Positions 11,524-23,041 of a DNA stretch of 64,000 nt are shown here, in pieces (position 1 is the stretch's first letter; every line of letters starts with the position of its first letter). The DNA is from Abelmoschus esculentus (lineage: Eukaryota > Streptophyta > Magnoliopsida > Malvales > Malvaceae). The notes beneath the pieces are model-generated. The model did not search any database. It was not told the DNA's origin and worked only from the letters and a program-made list of their open reading frames with translations. Location of the stretch: the NCBI GenBank assembly GCA_035048815.1, contig JAUCBN010000018.1, forward strand, positions 13,296,001 through 13,360,000. The letters are read 5' to 3'. The position numbers were made by a program, and so were the translations under genes.

Positions 11524-12468
11524 TCAAGAGAGTTCCCTGATGGCTTCCCAATCGATTTCAACTGAAGGGAACTTCTCCAAGCTGAAGTTTTCATTGTCTT
11601 CCCACTTTGAATCAGAGAAATCCAAGAAGGTGATATCAGATTCTGGTGAAGAAGAACCTGCCAATGATTCATCGGATAAGTCTTGTGTTGGCAGTGGATT
11701 CTCCACTTTAGGGTCGGATAAGCTTGGAGACTGATCCAACTCCTCGCTCTTCACCTTTCGTTTTGAATCGGAAATGGAAGAGGTCTTCCCTTGTTTCCCT
11801 AAGCTCTCACAAATGGTTTGCAGCTTTGCATCAACCGAGGAATGAAGAGGTTTGAACCCCCCGAATTCCCCAGAAGCATGAGCTTGCTTGAGGTGGGGGA
11901 AATTGAGCCTGGCGAATTCTCCTCGGAGCATATAAGCAGCCTTGTCATAAGCCAAAGCTGCCTCTTCAGCCGTTTCAAAAGTGCCAAGCCAAAGTCGGGT
12001 TCGGTTCCTGGGGAGTCTGATTTCGGCAACCCATTTCCCCCAGTGCCTCTGCCTCACTCCCCTGTAGAGTTTTGCAGGCTTTGGAGGAGTTGAAGACACA
12101 TGTTTCATAGGGACAGCTTTTGGGGAAAGAAAGTTGAGCCACTGCCTCTGGTTTCCATTTGGAACCATGGAACCATGCTGCTGCTGTTGATATATTTGAG
12201 AGGGGTTGAGCTGGTTAAGACCAATTGAACCTGCATGCTCAAACCCCATCGGATCATAATGGCTAAAAAACCCATGATTAGAAAATCCGAGATCCATGTT
12301 AGGCTGTGAAGGAGATAAAAGTTGAGAATTTGAGAAAGATAAAGGAGAAGTAGATGAAGCACTTTCCATAAAAGGTTCAAGTGCTTTCATTAACTCTTCT
12401 CTAAAAGGATCTGAAAAAACTGAACTGCTGCCGCTATTATACAAATCTATAGCTGCTGCCATATCCAA
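11524..12468 (-). CDS. RAP2-4: AP2/ERF transcription factor, DREB subgroup A-6, RAP2-4-like (314 aa)
   Basis: Nuclear DNA-binding regulator. In Arabidopsis this subgroup binds DRE and GCC-box elements and acts in light, ethylene, drought and salt responses (family knowledge). A single AP2 domain spans about residues 135-192, from YRGVRQRHWGKWVAEIRLPR to the LRGEFARLNFP end, with the WVAEIRLP signature of the group. RAP2-4 hallmarks outside the domain are IGLNQLNPSQI (about 92-102), NFLSPK (about 112-117), KPLHSSVDAKLQTICESLGK after the domain, and an acidic Ser/Asp-rich C-terminus ending in FSLEKFPSVEIDWEAI, a likely activation region. The length matches the family and the frame is intact and intronless, as usual here. 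The start chosen gives MDMAAAIDLY, aligned with the conserved MAAAMNLY-like N-terminus. This is the only intact host gene in the window; RAP2-13, a close paralogue, is the alternative name. Confidence 0.95.
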   Translation of the reverse strand: MDMAAAIDLYNSGSSSVFSDPFREELMKALEPFMESASSTSPLSFSNSQLLSPSQPNMDLGFSNHGFFSHYDPMGFEHAGSIGLNQLNPSQIYQQQQHGSMVPNGNQRQWLNFLSPKAVPMKHVSSTPPKPAKLYRGVRQRHWGKWVAEIRLPRNRTRLWLGTFETAEEAALAYDKAAYMLRGEFARLNFPHLKQAHASGEFGGFKPLHSSVDAKLQTICESLGKQGKTSSISDSKRKVKSEELDQSPSLSDPKVENPLPTQDLSDESLAGSSSPESDITFLDFSDSKWEDNENFSLEKFPSVEIDWEAIRELS

Positions 12469-12800
12469 AATCTAGCCAAAACTTAAAGAACAGACAGTAA
12501 TTCGATTAAAAAAGCAACCTTGAGGGAACAAAAACAAACCCTCTTAGCTGATGAAAACAAAGCTTAAAACTTTGCCTAAGAAACAGAAACCTGGATCACT
12601 ATTCTGGATTTGAAACACAGACAATGGCAGAAAGGGATTCAGAGAAGTGGGAAATTACAGAAACAAAAGGGGATCAGATTGTGAAGAAAACTGAAATGAT
12701 GATCAAATCAAACACTTGAAAAAACCTGAAATTTCTCTCAATTTCTTTCTTGTTTGGCCTCACTTTGGTGTTTTCTCTCTTGCGTTTGAAGCCTCACCTG
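12469..12800 (-). promoter_or_regulatory. Probable 5' UTR of the RAP2-4-like gene
   Basis: Between the TATA box and the start codon lie about 330 bp with pyrimidine-rich stretches on the transcribed strand (TTTCTCTCTTGCG, TCTCAATTTCTTTC), typical of plant leaders. No clear splice-site pair was seen. The transcription start is inferred from the TATA position only. Confidence 0.45.
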
Positions 12801-12808
12801 ATCTCTTC

Positions 12809-12816
12809 TTTTATAA
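12809..12816 (-). promoter_or_regulatory. TATA box of the RAP2-4-like gene
   Basis: On the minus strand TTATTATAAAAGAAGAG contains TTATAAAA about 345 bp upstream of the ATG. It is the only good TATA box in the proximal upstream region, and pyrimidine-rich leader sequence follows it. Confidence 0.5.
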
Positions 12817-12829
12817 TAAATCTCTGGAC

Positions 12830-14239
12830 TGTCTCCATGTGCTTTCTCTCTCCAAACCCATAGATTTTTCATAGTTTTTTAATTATTTTTTTTATTAATC
12901 ATTACTTAATTACTGAGTTAATATTAATTTAATCCACCACCCTCTTTCTCGTAAACTTCGAAGATGCCATGGGAATGAGAATTTTGCCTTTTATTTTGAA
13001 AGGTTTTAACGGGCGGGTGTCGGTTTTTGAAAGGTTGTCTTTACACATGTTGAATTTGGATTGGGCGGAGGATTTGTTGACTGTGATTCAGATAAGTAGT
13101 GGACATATTTGTTCATTACCTTTTGGAATTTAATGAAAAATTTTGTCCCATCTCATGATTTTGCGGCATGGCCAGCAAAATGATTAATGTTTAACCTACT
13201 TTTAATTAAGTATAAAGTTTATGTTACATTTTTTTTTTAATTTTAATATTTTTAAAATTTTAATAAAATATTTATCGAAGGTATAAATTTATTATTTTCA
13301 AATGTAATAAATATTAAAAAAGTAATAAAAATTATAGGTTAATTTATAATTAAATCATTTTTTAACTGTTATGTTACTATAGTTAATCATTTAAAAATTA
13401 TTAATTAATTATTTTTTAATAATTAAATTATAATTAATAATTATAAAAATAATTCATAAATCATTTAAATTAAACGATATGATTAACTAATCATAAATTT
13501 TCCTACACGTCCCTACCTCTTTCTCACTAATGAATTAATATTATTCGTACTAGATGATAATTGATTTTACTAGAGTGTGATTTTAAATATAAATATAGTA
13601 GTTTGAGAACTTCTATGTTATTTTTTACGGCTCATACATTACAAACAAATTGTGGTAATAAGAATTAATCGTTAAATAATAAAAATAAGTCCATACAAAA
13701 GTTTTAAAAATTAACTTAAATAATTTTTTAAAAATAAAAACTAAAATCAAATACTATTTTCAAGATTGAAATATAAGTATATTATAAAAAGACAATGAAA
13801 GATAAGCACCAATAACATTAACATAACAAATGGAATATATTTTTAATAGTAATTACAAATATTTATCAAGATAAAGATTGATAACAGAAAAAAATGTCAA
13901 TTAAGTAGACAAATATAAATTTAATGTTAAAAAAGAAGAAAAAATAATAACCAGAAAACAAAACAATAAGACTTAAAAAGATAATAATAAAATGACTGAA
14001 TATTGATCCTTAAACCGTGGTTAACTGTAGTCATTTAAATGAATTAATTTAACCAATACAAATGAGATTAAAGTAAAACCGTGTGTTAAGGTTGTAATAA
14101 CATACCCTAATAATTAAAGGGAACAACGCGTGCCATCACTAATGCAAAATCAAAAGAGAAGGTAACGTTAATTGCGGCGATTCAATGCTGAAACAGATGA
14201 TTGATTGAGTAATAGATTTATTGAGATTTGTAGGCAACA
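12830..14239. other. Upstream of the RAP2-4-like gene: AT-rich, no further gene seen
   Basis: About 130 bp of gene-like composition near 12950-13130 gives way to very AT-rich sequence. No open frames of interest, element ends or clear cis-motif cluster were recognised. Confidence 0.5.
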
Positions 14240-14745
14240 AGTAACGTGAGTATTCGATTGAGCTGAGTTAAAAAAATTTGAATTAGTTGAATTAACGAGT
14301 CATATTTTGTATCTCAAACTTTATTTGAACTTTTTGATTCGAATTGATTTTAAAAAATTCAAGTCGAGTCGAATTTTCGAGTTCCTATAAATATTTAATT
14401 ATAATTATTTATCATATTATAGTACGATTTTATTCTAATCAAAACAACTTTCTCTATTCACATAATATATTTATATATATTTCTTCATATGTAGTAATAT
14501 TTTTTCATATTTTTATATATTAATATATATCATAAAAAATTGAGAGACTCATTTTGAATTTAAATATAAATCCTTTATTCACTAAAAAATTAGAATTATT
14601 TGAGTTATTTAAATTTTTATCTTATAACTCGAACTTTATTTAATTTTTTTTGAGTCGAGTCAAAATAAGTAAAATATTTTCACCTCGATTCGAATCGAAT
14701 TATTCAATTTTTTCGAATCGACCGAATTTTACTCACCCTTATTTA
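14240..14745. mobile_element. Possible MITE with TCGAGTCGA/ATTCGAA-rich inverted ends
   Basis: The left end CGTGAGTATTCGATTGAG and the reverse complement of the right end, GGGTGAGTAAAATTCGGTCG, are similar and followed inward by related TTCGA/GAGTCGA words. That is the layout of a short inverted-repeat element of about 500 bp. The interior is AT-rich and non-coding. No convincing target duplication was found, so boundaries are approximate. Confidence 0.45.
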
Positions 14746-15046
14746 GAGGTTGAATTACTCAACTAGTAGCTTTGCTCCATCAAGGATTTCAAATTAACTG
14801 TATAAACCTTTGATAGTACCAACTAAAATAAATGTAATTTTAAATGTTCAAATGTTTGAAAATTTGTACAATGGTATTTGTTACATTCAAATTCGTTGTA
14901 TTCATACAATTTAACAAATACACGTTGGTTCTTTCGTAACCGGTGAACATCGAAAATAATCCATAACTATTATTTCTTTGAAAAATGATCTCTTAGAATA
15001 TTAATGATTTTAGAGTCCTCATGATACCTAAAGATAAAGACATAAT

Positions 15047-16480
15047 TGTTGACACTAATTTTTAACTCAAATTGAATTTAAAGAAAATTATAAAAAAATT
15101 ACCCTAAGATCAACATCAAATCAGAATCAAAGAATAAGAGTAAGGATGTCAAATTGTATATAAAAAAATAAAAAAAAATCTTTCTCATACAATTCATAGT
15201 TTGTCAAAGAAGCAAAAAGGGAATGAAACAACTCAAATTTGAACAGAATCAATTAAATTTGAAGGAGAATAAACTTAAGATATTTTGTGCAATATTTTTA
15301 CTTGAATTTTGATATTTTTTGGGTTGAATTTCCATGTATTTGTGGATTCTAATCTTATATAAACCCCTTATCCCATCACTTGTAAACCACCACAACTCAC
15401 ATTTACTCTTCACTTTTGTAACTCACTCATGCATCCACAGTATAATACATATTGTATTTGAGAATTGTTAGAGGAATAAAAAATTTGAAGATTTGAAGAA
15501 GTTCAAGAAACGAGCTTTGTTCTAAAGTATTTTTTTATTTTAAATTTAATTGTTAACCTACATTTCCTTTGATTTTTGAAGTTCTTTAATCATCATAATT
15601 TTTTTTATGAACATAGACGAATAATTAAAGAGAATTGTAAAAAGAGATGTTTGATCTTTATATTAAAATTACTATTGATAAATGATATTTTTTTTGTCTT
15701 TATACTCATATCAAATAAAATAGACTATTTAATTAATTTTTTATTAATTATGTTAAACTTTTTTAAGTTAGTAATTATTATTTAAATTCAATCTTTCTTT
15801 TTTTACTTTTAATTTTGTCATTAACCCTATCTTAAATTGTGAATTTTAATTTATTAAGTCTATTTTGTCATGTAAAGTATACATTAATATTTTTTTTAAA
15901 TTAAATTAACTTTACTTTTTTTGTTAATTGGATAGAATCTAGAATTATTTTCTTAAATAAAATCCTTAGGATTATGTACTAAAGATCCTAGTTCGAGCCT
16001 TAGAATAAAATGAAAAATCCTTTTTCGCATCAAATTCTTAAAGCACACTTGATCATACTTTAATCGTAATAGATAAAATTTACTTAGATATTTCTTTATG
16101 TTAATAACCACTAACTTAGTATAATAAAAACATTCAACACACCAAAATTTCTTTATTTACTTGATTAAAATAGTAAAATTTAATTGTGGTATTCTACCAA
16201 ATTAAGGTAACGAGTTAGCGCTAGAAATGTTGTCGGTGATTAAAGTTTACTCTCCTGGAGGTGGGACCGTTAAAATGGAATTATATTCATAAATGAACAA
16301 TAATTCAAATTTTATACAAACTTGTAAATTCTAGCATTAAAATGTTTTATAACCGACTAGGTACCAATTTTTGGCGTTGTGAGGGTGCGAACACTTTCCC
16401 GCACGTAAACGACTCCCGAACCCGTTTTTGTATTTTTCGCATACCAAAATTATTGTTTTAATTAAACAAAAATGATTTTA
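15047..16480 (+). mobile_element. Truncated Tat-like (Ty3-gypsy) LTR, copy 1
   Basis: It starts TGTTGACACTAATTTTTAAC and stays co-linear with the reverse complement of 28740-30168. Shared blocks include AATCAGAATCAAAGAA, GTTTACTCTC, TAACGAGTTAGCGCTA and TTTTTGGCGTTGTGAGGGTG. Homology stops near 16480, where a chromovirus tail begins, so roughly the last 85 bp of the LTR are lost. A 69-codon frame inside (15576-15785) has a partner in copy 2 only because the copies are homologous; it is Phe/Ile-rich and not believed to be a gene. Confidence 0.75.
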
Positions 16481-16707
16481 TTGGTGTTAGGATGAGAGAG
16501 AATCTTGTCTTTACGAGATGTATGTTGAAATCTTAGTTTTGGTAGTAAAAGTCATTTGTGGTAAGATCGTCATATGAGTTAGAGAGTATTATTGGTATCT
16601 TAGTATATGGAAAATCACGTAGTAGTGAAAGGAAGTTGTGAAGGACCAATTTCCATCTCTCTCCACAGTAAAAATTTTGAGGACGAAATTTCGTAAGTAA
16701 GGAGAGT
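16481..16707 (+). pseudogene. 3' tail of a chromovirus (Tekay/Del-like) polyprotein and polypurine tract
   Basis: The sequence TTTTGAGGACGAAATTTCGT followed by AAGTAAGGAGAGT and then TGTAAC is the typical end of plant chromovirus pol genes: the last polyprotein codons, the purine tract, then the 3' LTR. Only about 225 bp remain, with no usable frame. Everything upstream has been replaced by the truncated Tat-like LTR. Confidence 0.75.
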
Positions 16708-18634
16708 TGTAACTCCCCAAAAACGGGGCTAGAAGTTAGTGAATCGATTTTGTCGATATATCCTAGTTCAGGATTAAATACATAAAAATTAGTTTTTAAT
16801 AAAAATAAATTATAAAAAAATATCCTAAAATCCTTATTTGATATATTTTTGACTTTTTTCAGCTCAATTTTGAAAATTGACCCTTGAATCCCTAAGATTT
16901 TGGAAGTAGTGACTATTTTGTAAAGATTGAAAACTTAAGGAAAATTTTATAAACTAAGCCAAAACATTAAATCTTTAACGGGATTTGATTCAATCCTAAT
17001 TCTAGTTGATCTAAGCATTCCAAGGTCATATTTTAATAACTCAAAACCCATAATTTTAATTAATAATCCAAATCACTTAATATTATTCCTCAAAACCTAT
17101 TTCTAAAATTCTAACTTTTTATCTTCTTGTCATTCATTCCATCATATTTTTAAAGGTAAATATCAATCTTTTTAATAAAATCCGTTTGATTAATTCTTTA
17201 TTATTTTCTTCTTCGGTTTTACTTGAAAAACTCTATTTTTGCATCAAGCTTTAAACCCTTCTCCAAGATTTCGATTTCTTCCTTCCCAAGACATATTTTT
17301 CATTATATTTTTAAGGTAAATATCCATTCTTTTTAATAAAATTTCTATGGTTTATTTTCCCATATTTTTCTTCTTCAAAATCTCTTCGTTTTTCTTCTTT
17401 TTTACTTGTTTTTAAACATTGGAAGGAGGATGGATTAATTTTGGAGATGAGAATCATTCAAACCTCTGAAACCTAAATTCATTTAATGAAATTTCTAAGT
17501 TATTGGCTTATTGCAATAATCTTTAAATTCTTAAATTAATAAAATCATTTTTCTTTATAAAAATTCCATTTTTTTCTTGATTTTTGTTCAAGGATTTTAC
17601 ATGGTTGTTTTTTTTTGCCCAAATATATAAATTTTAAAGTTTTTAAATATAATTAAGATGGAGAGGTTTTCTGTGAGCTTTAGTTAAGCTTTATGTTTTT
17701 TAGGGGCTGAAATGTATTGGTCCGACTTGAGGGATGTTTGAGTGTGTTATAATGCACTAAAACCTTTGTTTTTGATGCTTGAATTAGGTCAGGAGGTAGA
17801 GGAACAAGTTTAAGGGAGATCGAAAAGCCGAATCACGATTTTGGTGACTTGTCGAGTAAGTTTGGATAAATTAGTGAGTGGATTATGAGGGATGCCAATT
17901 CGGTATGGTTTTAAATGTTTTTTCAAAGGTTTGGAGGTGTAGGTATAGTGTGAAAAAACTCCCTATACTCAGAAGTAAGTTTTAAGTATTGTTTTCTTAA
18001 AAGTTCTCATATTATGCCTTGTTTTTACTATGTTTTCTCATGCTCGTATTATACTTGTGCATATGTGAGCATGCATTTGTTTCAATGCACATGAGATGTT
18101 TTTTTTTAAAAAAATTATATGCATATGATGCTCCCACGATTTTATTTTGAAAACATGAGAAAAATAGTTTTTACCAGTTTATGCATTTGATGCATGTGTT
18201 AGTGGGATGCATGTGGATTACATATTGTTTTAACTTAAAACTTGAGAATTGATTTTGTTTTATGTTGGATATTGAGGTGATGTTAATAGGGATAAGTCGA
18301 TCGATAGATAGGATGCTAGTGCATTCTTTTATTATTTATAAAATTTTATATACGTGGGTAAATTCTTTAGTGATGCATTAGAGTTATTGCTTGAATTGTG
18401 ATATATTTTGTATTGCATTTAAGTGTAGCTTATCCTAGAAGCTAAGGTGTGAAACATGTTTGGATTCCATCCATTCGTGTGCATGATTTTATCTTGTGCG
18501 TGGTATGAGTAAGTAATAGAGCCCTCATACGTGGTATGGTGACAGTTTTGTCCCATACGTGGCATGGTTTGGCATTTATGCCTTCATGCGAGTTTTCATT
18601 TATCCCAAATATTAGAGACAAGACTAATCGGATC
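16708..18634 (+). mobile_element. 3' LTR of the chromovirus-like element, left part
   Basis: It begins TGTAACTCCCCAAAAACGGGG immediately after the purine tract. It is AT-rich with no coding frame and includes repeated words such as CATACGTGGTATGGT and CATACGTGGCATGG at about 18519-18570. It is interrupted at 18635 by an inserted solo LTR and resumes at 20710. Confidence 0.7.
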
Positions 18635-20709
18635 TGTAACACCCCAATTTCCCCCTAAATTAAAAATCCTAAATCCCTAATCTGAAACCCTATGAAATTG
18701 AGGATTTTTTACTTTAAACCTAATCTGAAATCAGTGGCTAAATTGTAATTTCATAAAGTATAAGGGTTCAGTTGAAAATTTACAAAATATCAAACACTTA
18801 TTGGGTAGTTTTACAATTTTTGAATTTGGTAACTCCTCCCCCCCTTTTTCACGTTTTAAGTTTTAATGTTCCTCTTCAAAATTTTCATTTCGTTCTTAAT
18901 TTATTCGTTGGCAAACTGAATTATCTTCCATCGCTCTCTTTCGCTCCTTTTCGTTCAAACCCGTATCGTTGTGATCTTTGTTTCTTTCTAGTTGGTAAGT
19001 TTTGGTAAGTCCACTCGTCTCTTTCGATTTTTGCATTTTTGAGCCTTGGTGGGTGTTCAGTCTCTGTTCATTGTTTTGGAAAGTTTAGTGAGTGTTTTTA
19101 TATTATTTCGATTTTAGGTGTTGATAGTGTTTAAATTGTTTAGAATCGAATCGGTTTAAGGGAGGATTGTTTCGAATCTATAAGAAGGAAAAGGGTCTGC
19201 AATTTTTGTATTTTGTGGAAAATTTTTGGAATTTCTAGATTTTCCAAGAAAATCCAGGAACCGAACCGACCGACTGCCCGACCCAAACCAACCGACAGAA
19301 CCAACCGACCTGTGACCCAACCCGAGATCCAGCCCGAACCTTGTTGACGTCACTGTTGATGTCATATCCTAAAGCAATTGCTGACGTAAGCGTTGACTTG
19401 CTGACGTTAGCATTAACCAGTACTGACGTTAGCGTTGACCAATATTGACGTCAACGTTGACTTTTCTGACTCGATCTCACCTTATGTTTTTGACATTTTG
19501 AGTTTGATGGTGTTGTCCATTTTTCGGAATTCGAACCTTAAGTATCGTTTTTAAGGCTTTTTAGTTTGAATGTTTATCTAGATGTTTTAATCAGAATCTG
19601 AAATAGTTACCGTTGGTTCAAGTGATGTAGATTCAGACCCTGAGCATCTTCCTTCTCCTCCTCCTTCTCCGAGACGAACTCCTACTCATCAGTCTTCAGG
19701 ACACGCACATGAGTATTCAGTTTAATTTTTTTGTGTACTTACTAGTATAATGGCATAGATTGTGTCTGATGTTTTGTTACTCGTAGGTTCTACACCTACT
19801 CGATCTAGTGCTAGATCTGAGTCTAGTAGGTATCATTCTCGACGTTGAGCTTTTGCTTCAGGTGCGTCTCTTCCACTATTTTTTGTTACTACTGTGTTTG
19901 CAGATTTTGTTATTTTTGTATGATCATGTTCATTGCATCATTCCCGTGATTTTCTGAATTATTGCCATATTCTGAGTTTTATATTTGCATATTTGTTTCT
20001 GAAATTATTATGCATACCTCCTGTTAGTTTAAGGCACGTATTTCGATTAGGATAAATGTTCATAACATTGTATCTGGTTGGATTATATGTACGAGGAAGT
20101 TTAGTGATTTTATCACTTCTAATCAGTGGCTCTACCTTCGGGTCGAGGTACCACTTTTGTTTAGTGGCTCCATCTACGGGTCGAGTTTCCACTTTTGTTT
20201 ATGTGATGGAGTTAAAGAGGTTCAGGGAACCTACTTTTCCGATGGCGCTCGGAGTTGGGTGCATATCATACATACACTACATCATTGCTTTATTCTATTC
20301 TGTGATCCTATTTATTTGCACACTAAAGACACACTAGGCTCCCTAGCTTACACCCTCTCAGTTTTAGTTTCAGATACTCAGTTTAGACTTCATTACTTGG
20401 AGAACTTTCGAATCTAAATTTCTGTTGATCAATACGTTTACAATGTTTTAGACTTATTTTATTTTCAAATGATAATTTTTGTATCAGACTTTGAACAATT
20501 ATTTAGATTTGGAACTGTTATTTATAATTTGGGGTTGAACTATTAAATTATGTTTTTATGTATTCTTCAGCATTTTCGAATACATTCGAATTAAATAATT
20601 TATCAGATTTTAGCAATTTTGTTATTGAAAACCTCACTTGAGTCACAATTTTCTTTAACGTAAACCCTATGTTTTAATCTAAGAAATTAGGTACATTTTA
20701 GGGGTTACA
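18635..20709 (+). mobile_element. Solo LTR of a Ty3-gypsy-like element, about 2.08 kb, nested in the chromovirus LTR
   Basis: It begins TGTAACACCCCAATTTCC and ends TTTTAGGGGTTACA, an inverted terminal match of the TGTAACACCCC type common in plant gypsy LTRs. Flanking 5-mers GGATC (18630-18634) and AGATC (20710-20714) differ by one base, as expected for a slightly aged duplication. There is no internal gag-pol, hence a solo LTR. Sequence on the two sides reads on as one older LTR. Confidence 0.78.
19343..19465 (+). promoter_or_regulatory. Cluster of TGACG (bZIP/as-1-like) and TTGAC (W-box core) motifs in the solo LTR
   Basis: Within about 120 bp there are five TGACG words, two inside the palindrome TGACGTCA, and about five TTGAC words, in a loosely repeated pattern of TGACGTTAGCGTTGACC. 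These are cores bound by plant TGA/bZIP and WRKY factors (established knowledge). That they regulate this LTR is inference. Confidence 0.5.
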
Positions 20710-20714
20710 AGATC

Positions 20715-21300
20715 ACTAATACCGACAAGAGAAAACGCAAGTGTAATGTTTTTATTGATTTTATTGCAAATAGAGTTTGCGAGTGTTTGACATTGAGTTC
20801 AAATATTTTATAAGCCTTTATAAGTGAAGCATGTAAGCCTTGATTTTTGTGTTTTAGCACCACTTGATGAAACACTTGTTGATTTTTACTATTAGTGGCA
20901 ATGTTAGACACGAGTGATTATTTTAATAAAGTGTGACTTGATTTTTAAATTAATGAAATATGTTTAATATGGGCTACATTGCATGGTGTTTTTATACTTA
21001 TTTTTATTCACTCACTATGTTTATGCTTACCCTCTAATTTACCATGAAATGTAGAATAATTATTGTATAGGCAACAAAGAGAATTAAGGATCCAGGTAAC
21101 CGCCAAGTGAAAGCTCAAGTATGTCTTTATAACATTAGTAGTAGTGAGAGAGCAATGAGGATGGGTTTATCTTGTAGTAAATTTTTTAAAGTCATAAACC
21201 TTATGTTGAAATTAGGTTATGATGCCTTTAGACGAGATGATATGTTTTGATTAGTCGAGATAACGTTAGCATTGTGACCTGGAATTAGATTTTCTTTTGG
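20715..21300 (+). mobile_element. Continuation of the chromovirus-like LTR after the nested insertion
   Basis: Sequence resumes with ACTAATACCGACAAG after the solo LTR. The word GACAAGACTAATCGGATC on the left and AGATCACTAAT on the right show the split site. A matching ...GTTACA end and primer site were not found, so the right boundary is a guess and the LTR is probably incomplete. Confidence 0.45.
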
Positions 21301-21715
21301 TATATCTTTAGTAATAATAAAAGTTATATGAAAGTTTGATTCTTGTTATCTATATGTGTGAATTTGAGCATTGTTCATTATGAAGCATAACTATTTTATG
21401 AGTTAAATCAATTGTTGCTAACTATGTTGTGATTTATCTATTAAGTTGTATATGATATGTGGATAACGTATATTTAGGACTGATATTTGAGATGCAAACA
21501 TGTAATGAACCTAATTAAAGAATGGTAACACTAATTTGACAATTAGTCCTTTAAATTTTGGAAAATTACATTATGGTTCCTAAAGCATGTCTGTACATTT
21601 TAGGACACGTTCCTTATTTGTTTTTGCTACAATTGAATATAATGTATGCATGGAAATGTAGGATCAAAACAAAGCTTCTAGATAAGATAAAAAAATAATC
21701 ATTTTATTTTTAGGG

Positions 21716-22403
21716 TTATTTATCATGATGAGTCTCTGGATTAGCCTCGGTATTCCATGTGTAACTCGTTCGTATCGGGTGGTGTCTAGACCGGGTCGAG
21801 GGGGTTACATTGATCTGTTCTTGTTTAGAAACTGGACTACCAGCAACATTGAAAGTGTCACATATATTCTTTATTCGAGCCAAATATTCATTTATAGATG
21901 ATTCTCGTTTTTTATAAGAGTGAAGATTGTGGTGTAAAGAGCTCACTTTAGCAATAATACGTTCACCAAACATCTAAGAAATCCTTTTTAAAATATCTGA
22001 TGTCGAGTTCAAACCAACAAGATCAATTAAGACTTCGGAGGTAACAGTAGAAAACAACCATGATGCAAGAAGCTTTATCTTGTTGTTGTTGTACAAGAAA
22101 AGATTGATTTTCGACCAAAATGCCCTTAGTATATGTGACAAATTGAGGTGGTAGCTTATACGTATCAGAGATATAGCTTTGTAAGCCATAGCCATCAAGT
22201 ATCAACATAATCTAATGTTTTTAGAGAACATAAGTGTTTTTAGAGAGTATCACAGTGTCGAGTTTAGAAAGATGATGAACAATAATCGATATTGAGTTGG
22301 GAAAAGAAGTTTCAGGTGTGCCAAATACAGGATTCACATGAATATTAACTTGCTGAGAGTTCGATTGACTCTCACGAACACCCGAGAATGCATCAGCCAT
22401 TAG
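21716..22403 (-). pseudogene. Decayed copia-type gag fragment
   Basis: Minus-strand pieces in different frames resemble the plant copia gag (UBN2-type) region. In order they are an N-terminus starting near 22403 (MADAFSGVRES), then LDGYGLQSYIS, then LVGLNSTSDILKRIS followed by MFGERIIAKVSSLHHNLHS, then INEYLARIKNICDTFNVAGSPVS. The family pattern is 'DGY...', 'L..L.....L..L' and 'EYL..IK...D.L..AG.PV'. At least two frameshifts or stops break the frame, and nothing of protease, integrase or RT follows downstream, so only the 5' part of the element survives. Confidence 0.65.
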
Positions 22404-22763
22404 ACAAATGGTAGAAGAAAAAATTAATTAAGGCAAAACAATAAACAGGTCACAAGCACACAGGGAACACTCAGAGACCACGTTAAAATAAAATAATAGC
22501 ACTCGAGAAAAACAAGAGCTAAGGAACGATAATCTTTGACAAAAGATCTAAGTGATTGATGCATCGAGTATCAAAGAAATGAGTACATAAATCTGATTAT
22601 AACGAACTTATTTTCAAAAGAAAAAGAACAACAACAAGAAGAAGAATGATCAATTTAGGATTCGGTTTTTGAGTTTGCAACATTAGTTGATTCTTCCCGA
22701 ACATAGAGAAAACCATGCATCAGAGACGAAAAGAAACATGGTCACCAGGAAGACGCGAATTAT
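22404..22763 (-). mobile_element. Leader and probable LTR end of the same copia element
   Basis: On the minus strand ATTTTAACG is followed by TGGTCTCTGAGTG (plus 22468-22480), a degenerate version of the LTR-end/primer-site pair ...TAACA + TGGTATCAGAG. The gag start lies about 65 bp further on. Sequence to the right reads as LTR until the insertion at 22764 and probably resumes at 25731. LTR limits could not be fixed. Confidence 0.4.
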
Positions 22764-23009
22764 TGTAACGGTCTAAAATTATTAGTTTAGTTAAACGGTG
22801 AGTTTTGAATCAAGTTTAAGGATAAAATAGTCTTTTCTCTGTGAGGATAGGGCTTTATCTTTTCTGTCAACGTTGGATGTTATTATCGGATGAAATACAG
22901 TGTTGTCCTCTGTCTTCTTGAACCCTATTTCTTCTCTTCTTGAATCCCATTTCTTCTCTTTTTGAATCTTGTTAACAATTCTTGCTTCTTTACTATTTGT
23001 TCTGTTACA
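22764..23009 (+). repeat. 5' LTR of the gene-carrying element, 246 bp
   Basis: TGTAACGGTCTAAAATTATT ... CTGTTACA. It is the same length as the 3' copy with seven substitutions and no indels. Three imperfect copies of TTCTTCTCTTCTTGAA(T/C)CCC-type sequence lie in its right half. Confidence 0.95.
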
Positions 23010-23027
23010 AAGGTATCAGATCCCAGC
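23010..23027 (+). other. Primer-binding site, initiator-Met tRNA type
   Basis: AAGGTATCAGATCCCAGC follows the 5' LTR directly and matches the plant iMet primer site TGGTATCAGAGC closely. It supports priming of reverse transcription in the usual way. Confidence 0.8.
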
Positions 23028-23041
23028 TTGAATCCTTTCAA

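Noticed and set aside
11471..12380. Several frames overlapping the RAP2-4-like gene
   Set aside because: They are out-of-frame or antisense readings of the AP2/ERF coding sequence.
15576..15785. 69-codon frame with a similar frame in the other LTR copy (29290-29583)
   Set aside because: Similarity follows from LTR homology; the sequence is AT-driven, frames start at different places, and no motif is present.
22140..22165. Possible tRNA primer site (GTATCAGAGATATAG)
   Set aside because: It lies inside the copia gag pseudogene, not next to an LTR end.
22982..23041. Upstream extension of the captured-gene frame into the LTR and primer site
   Set aside because: It has no ATG; the first ATG is at 23042, after the primer-binding site.
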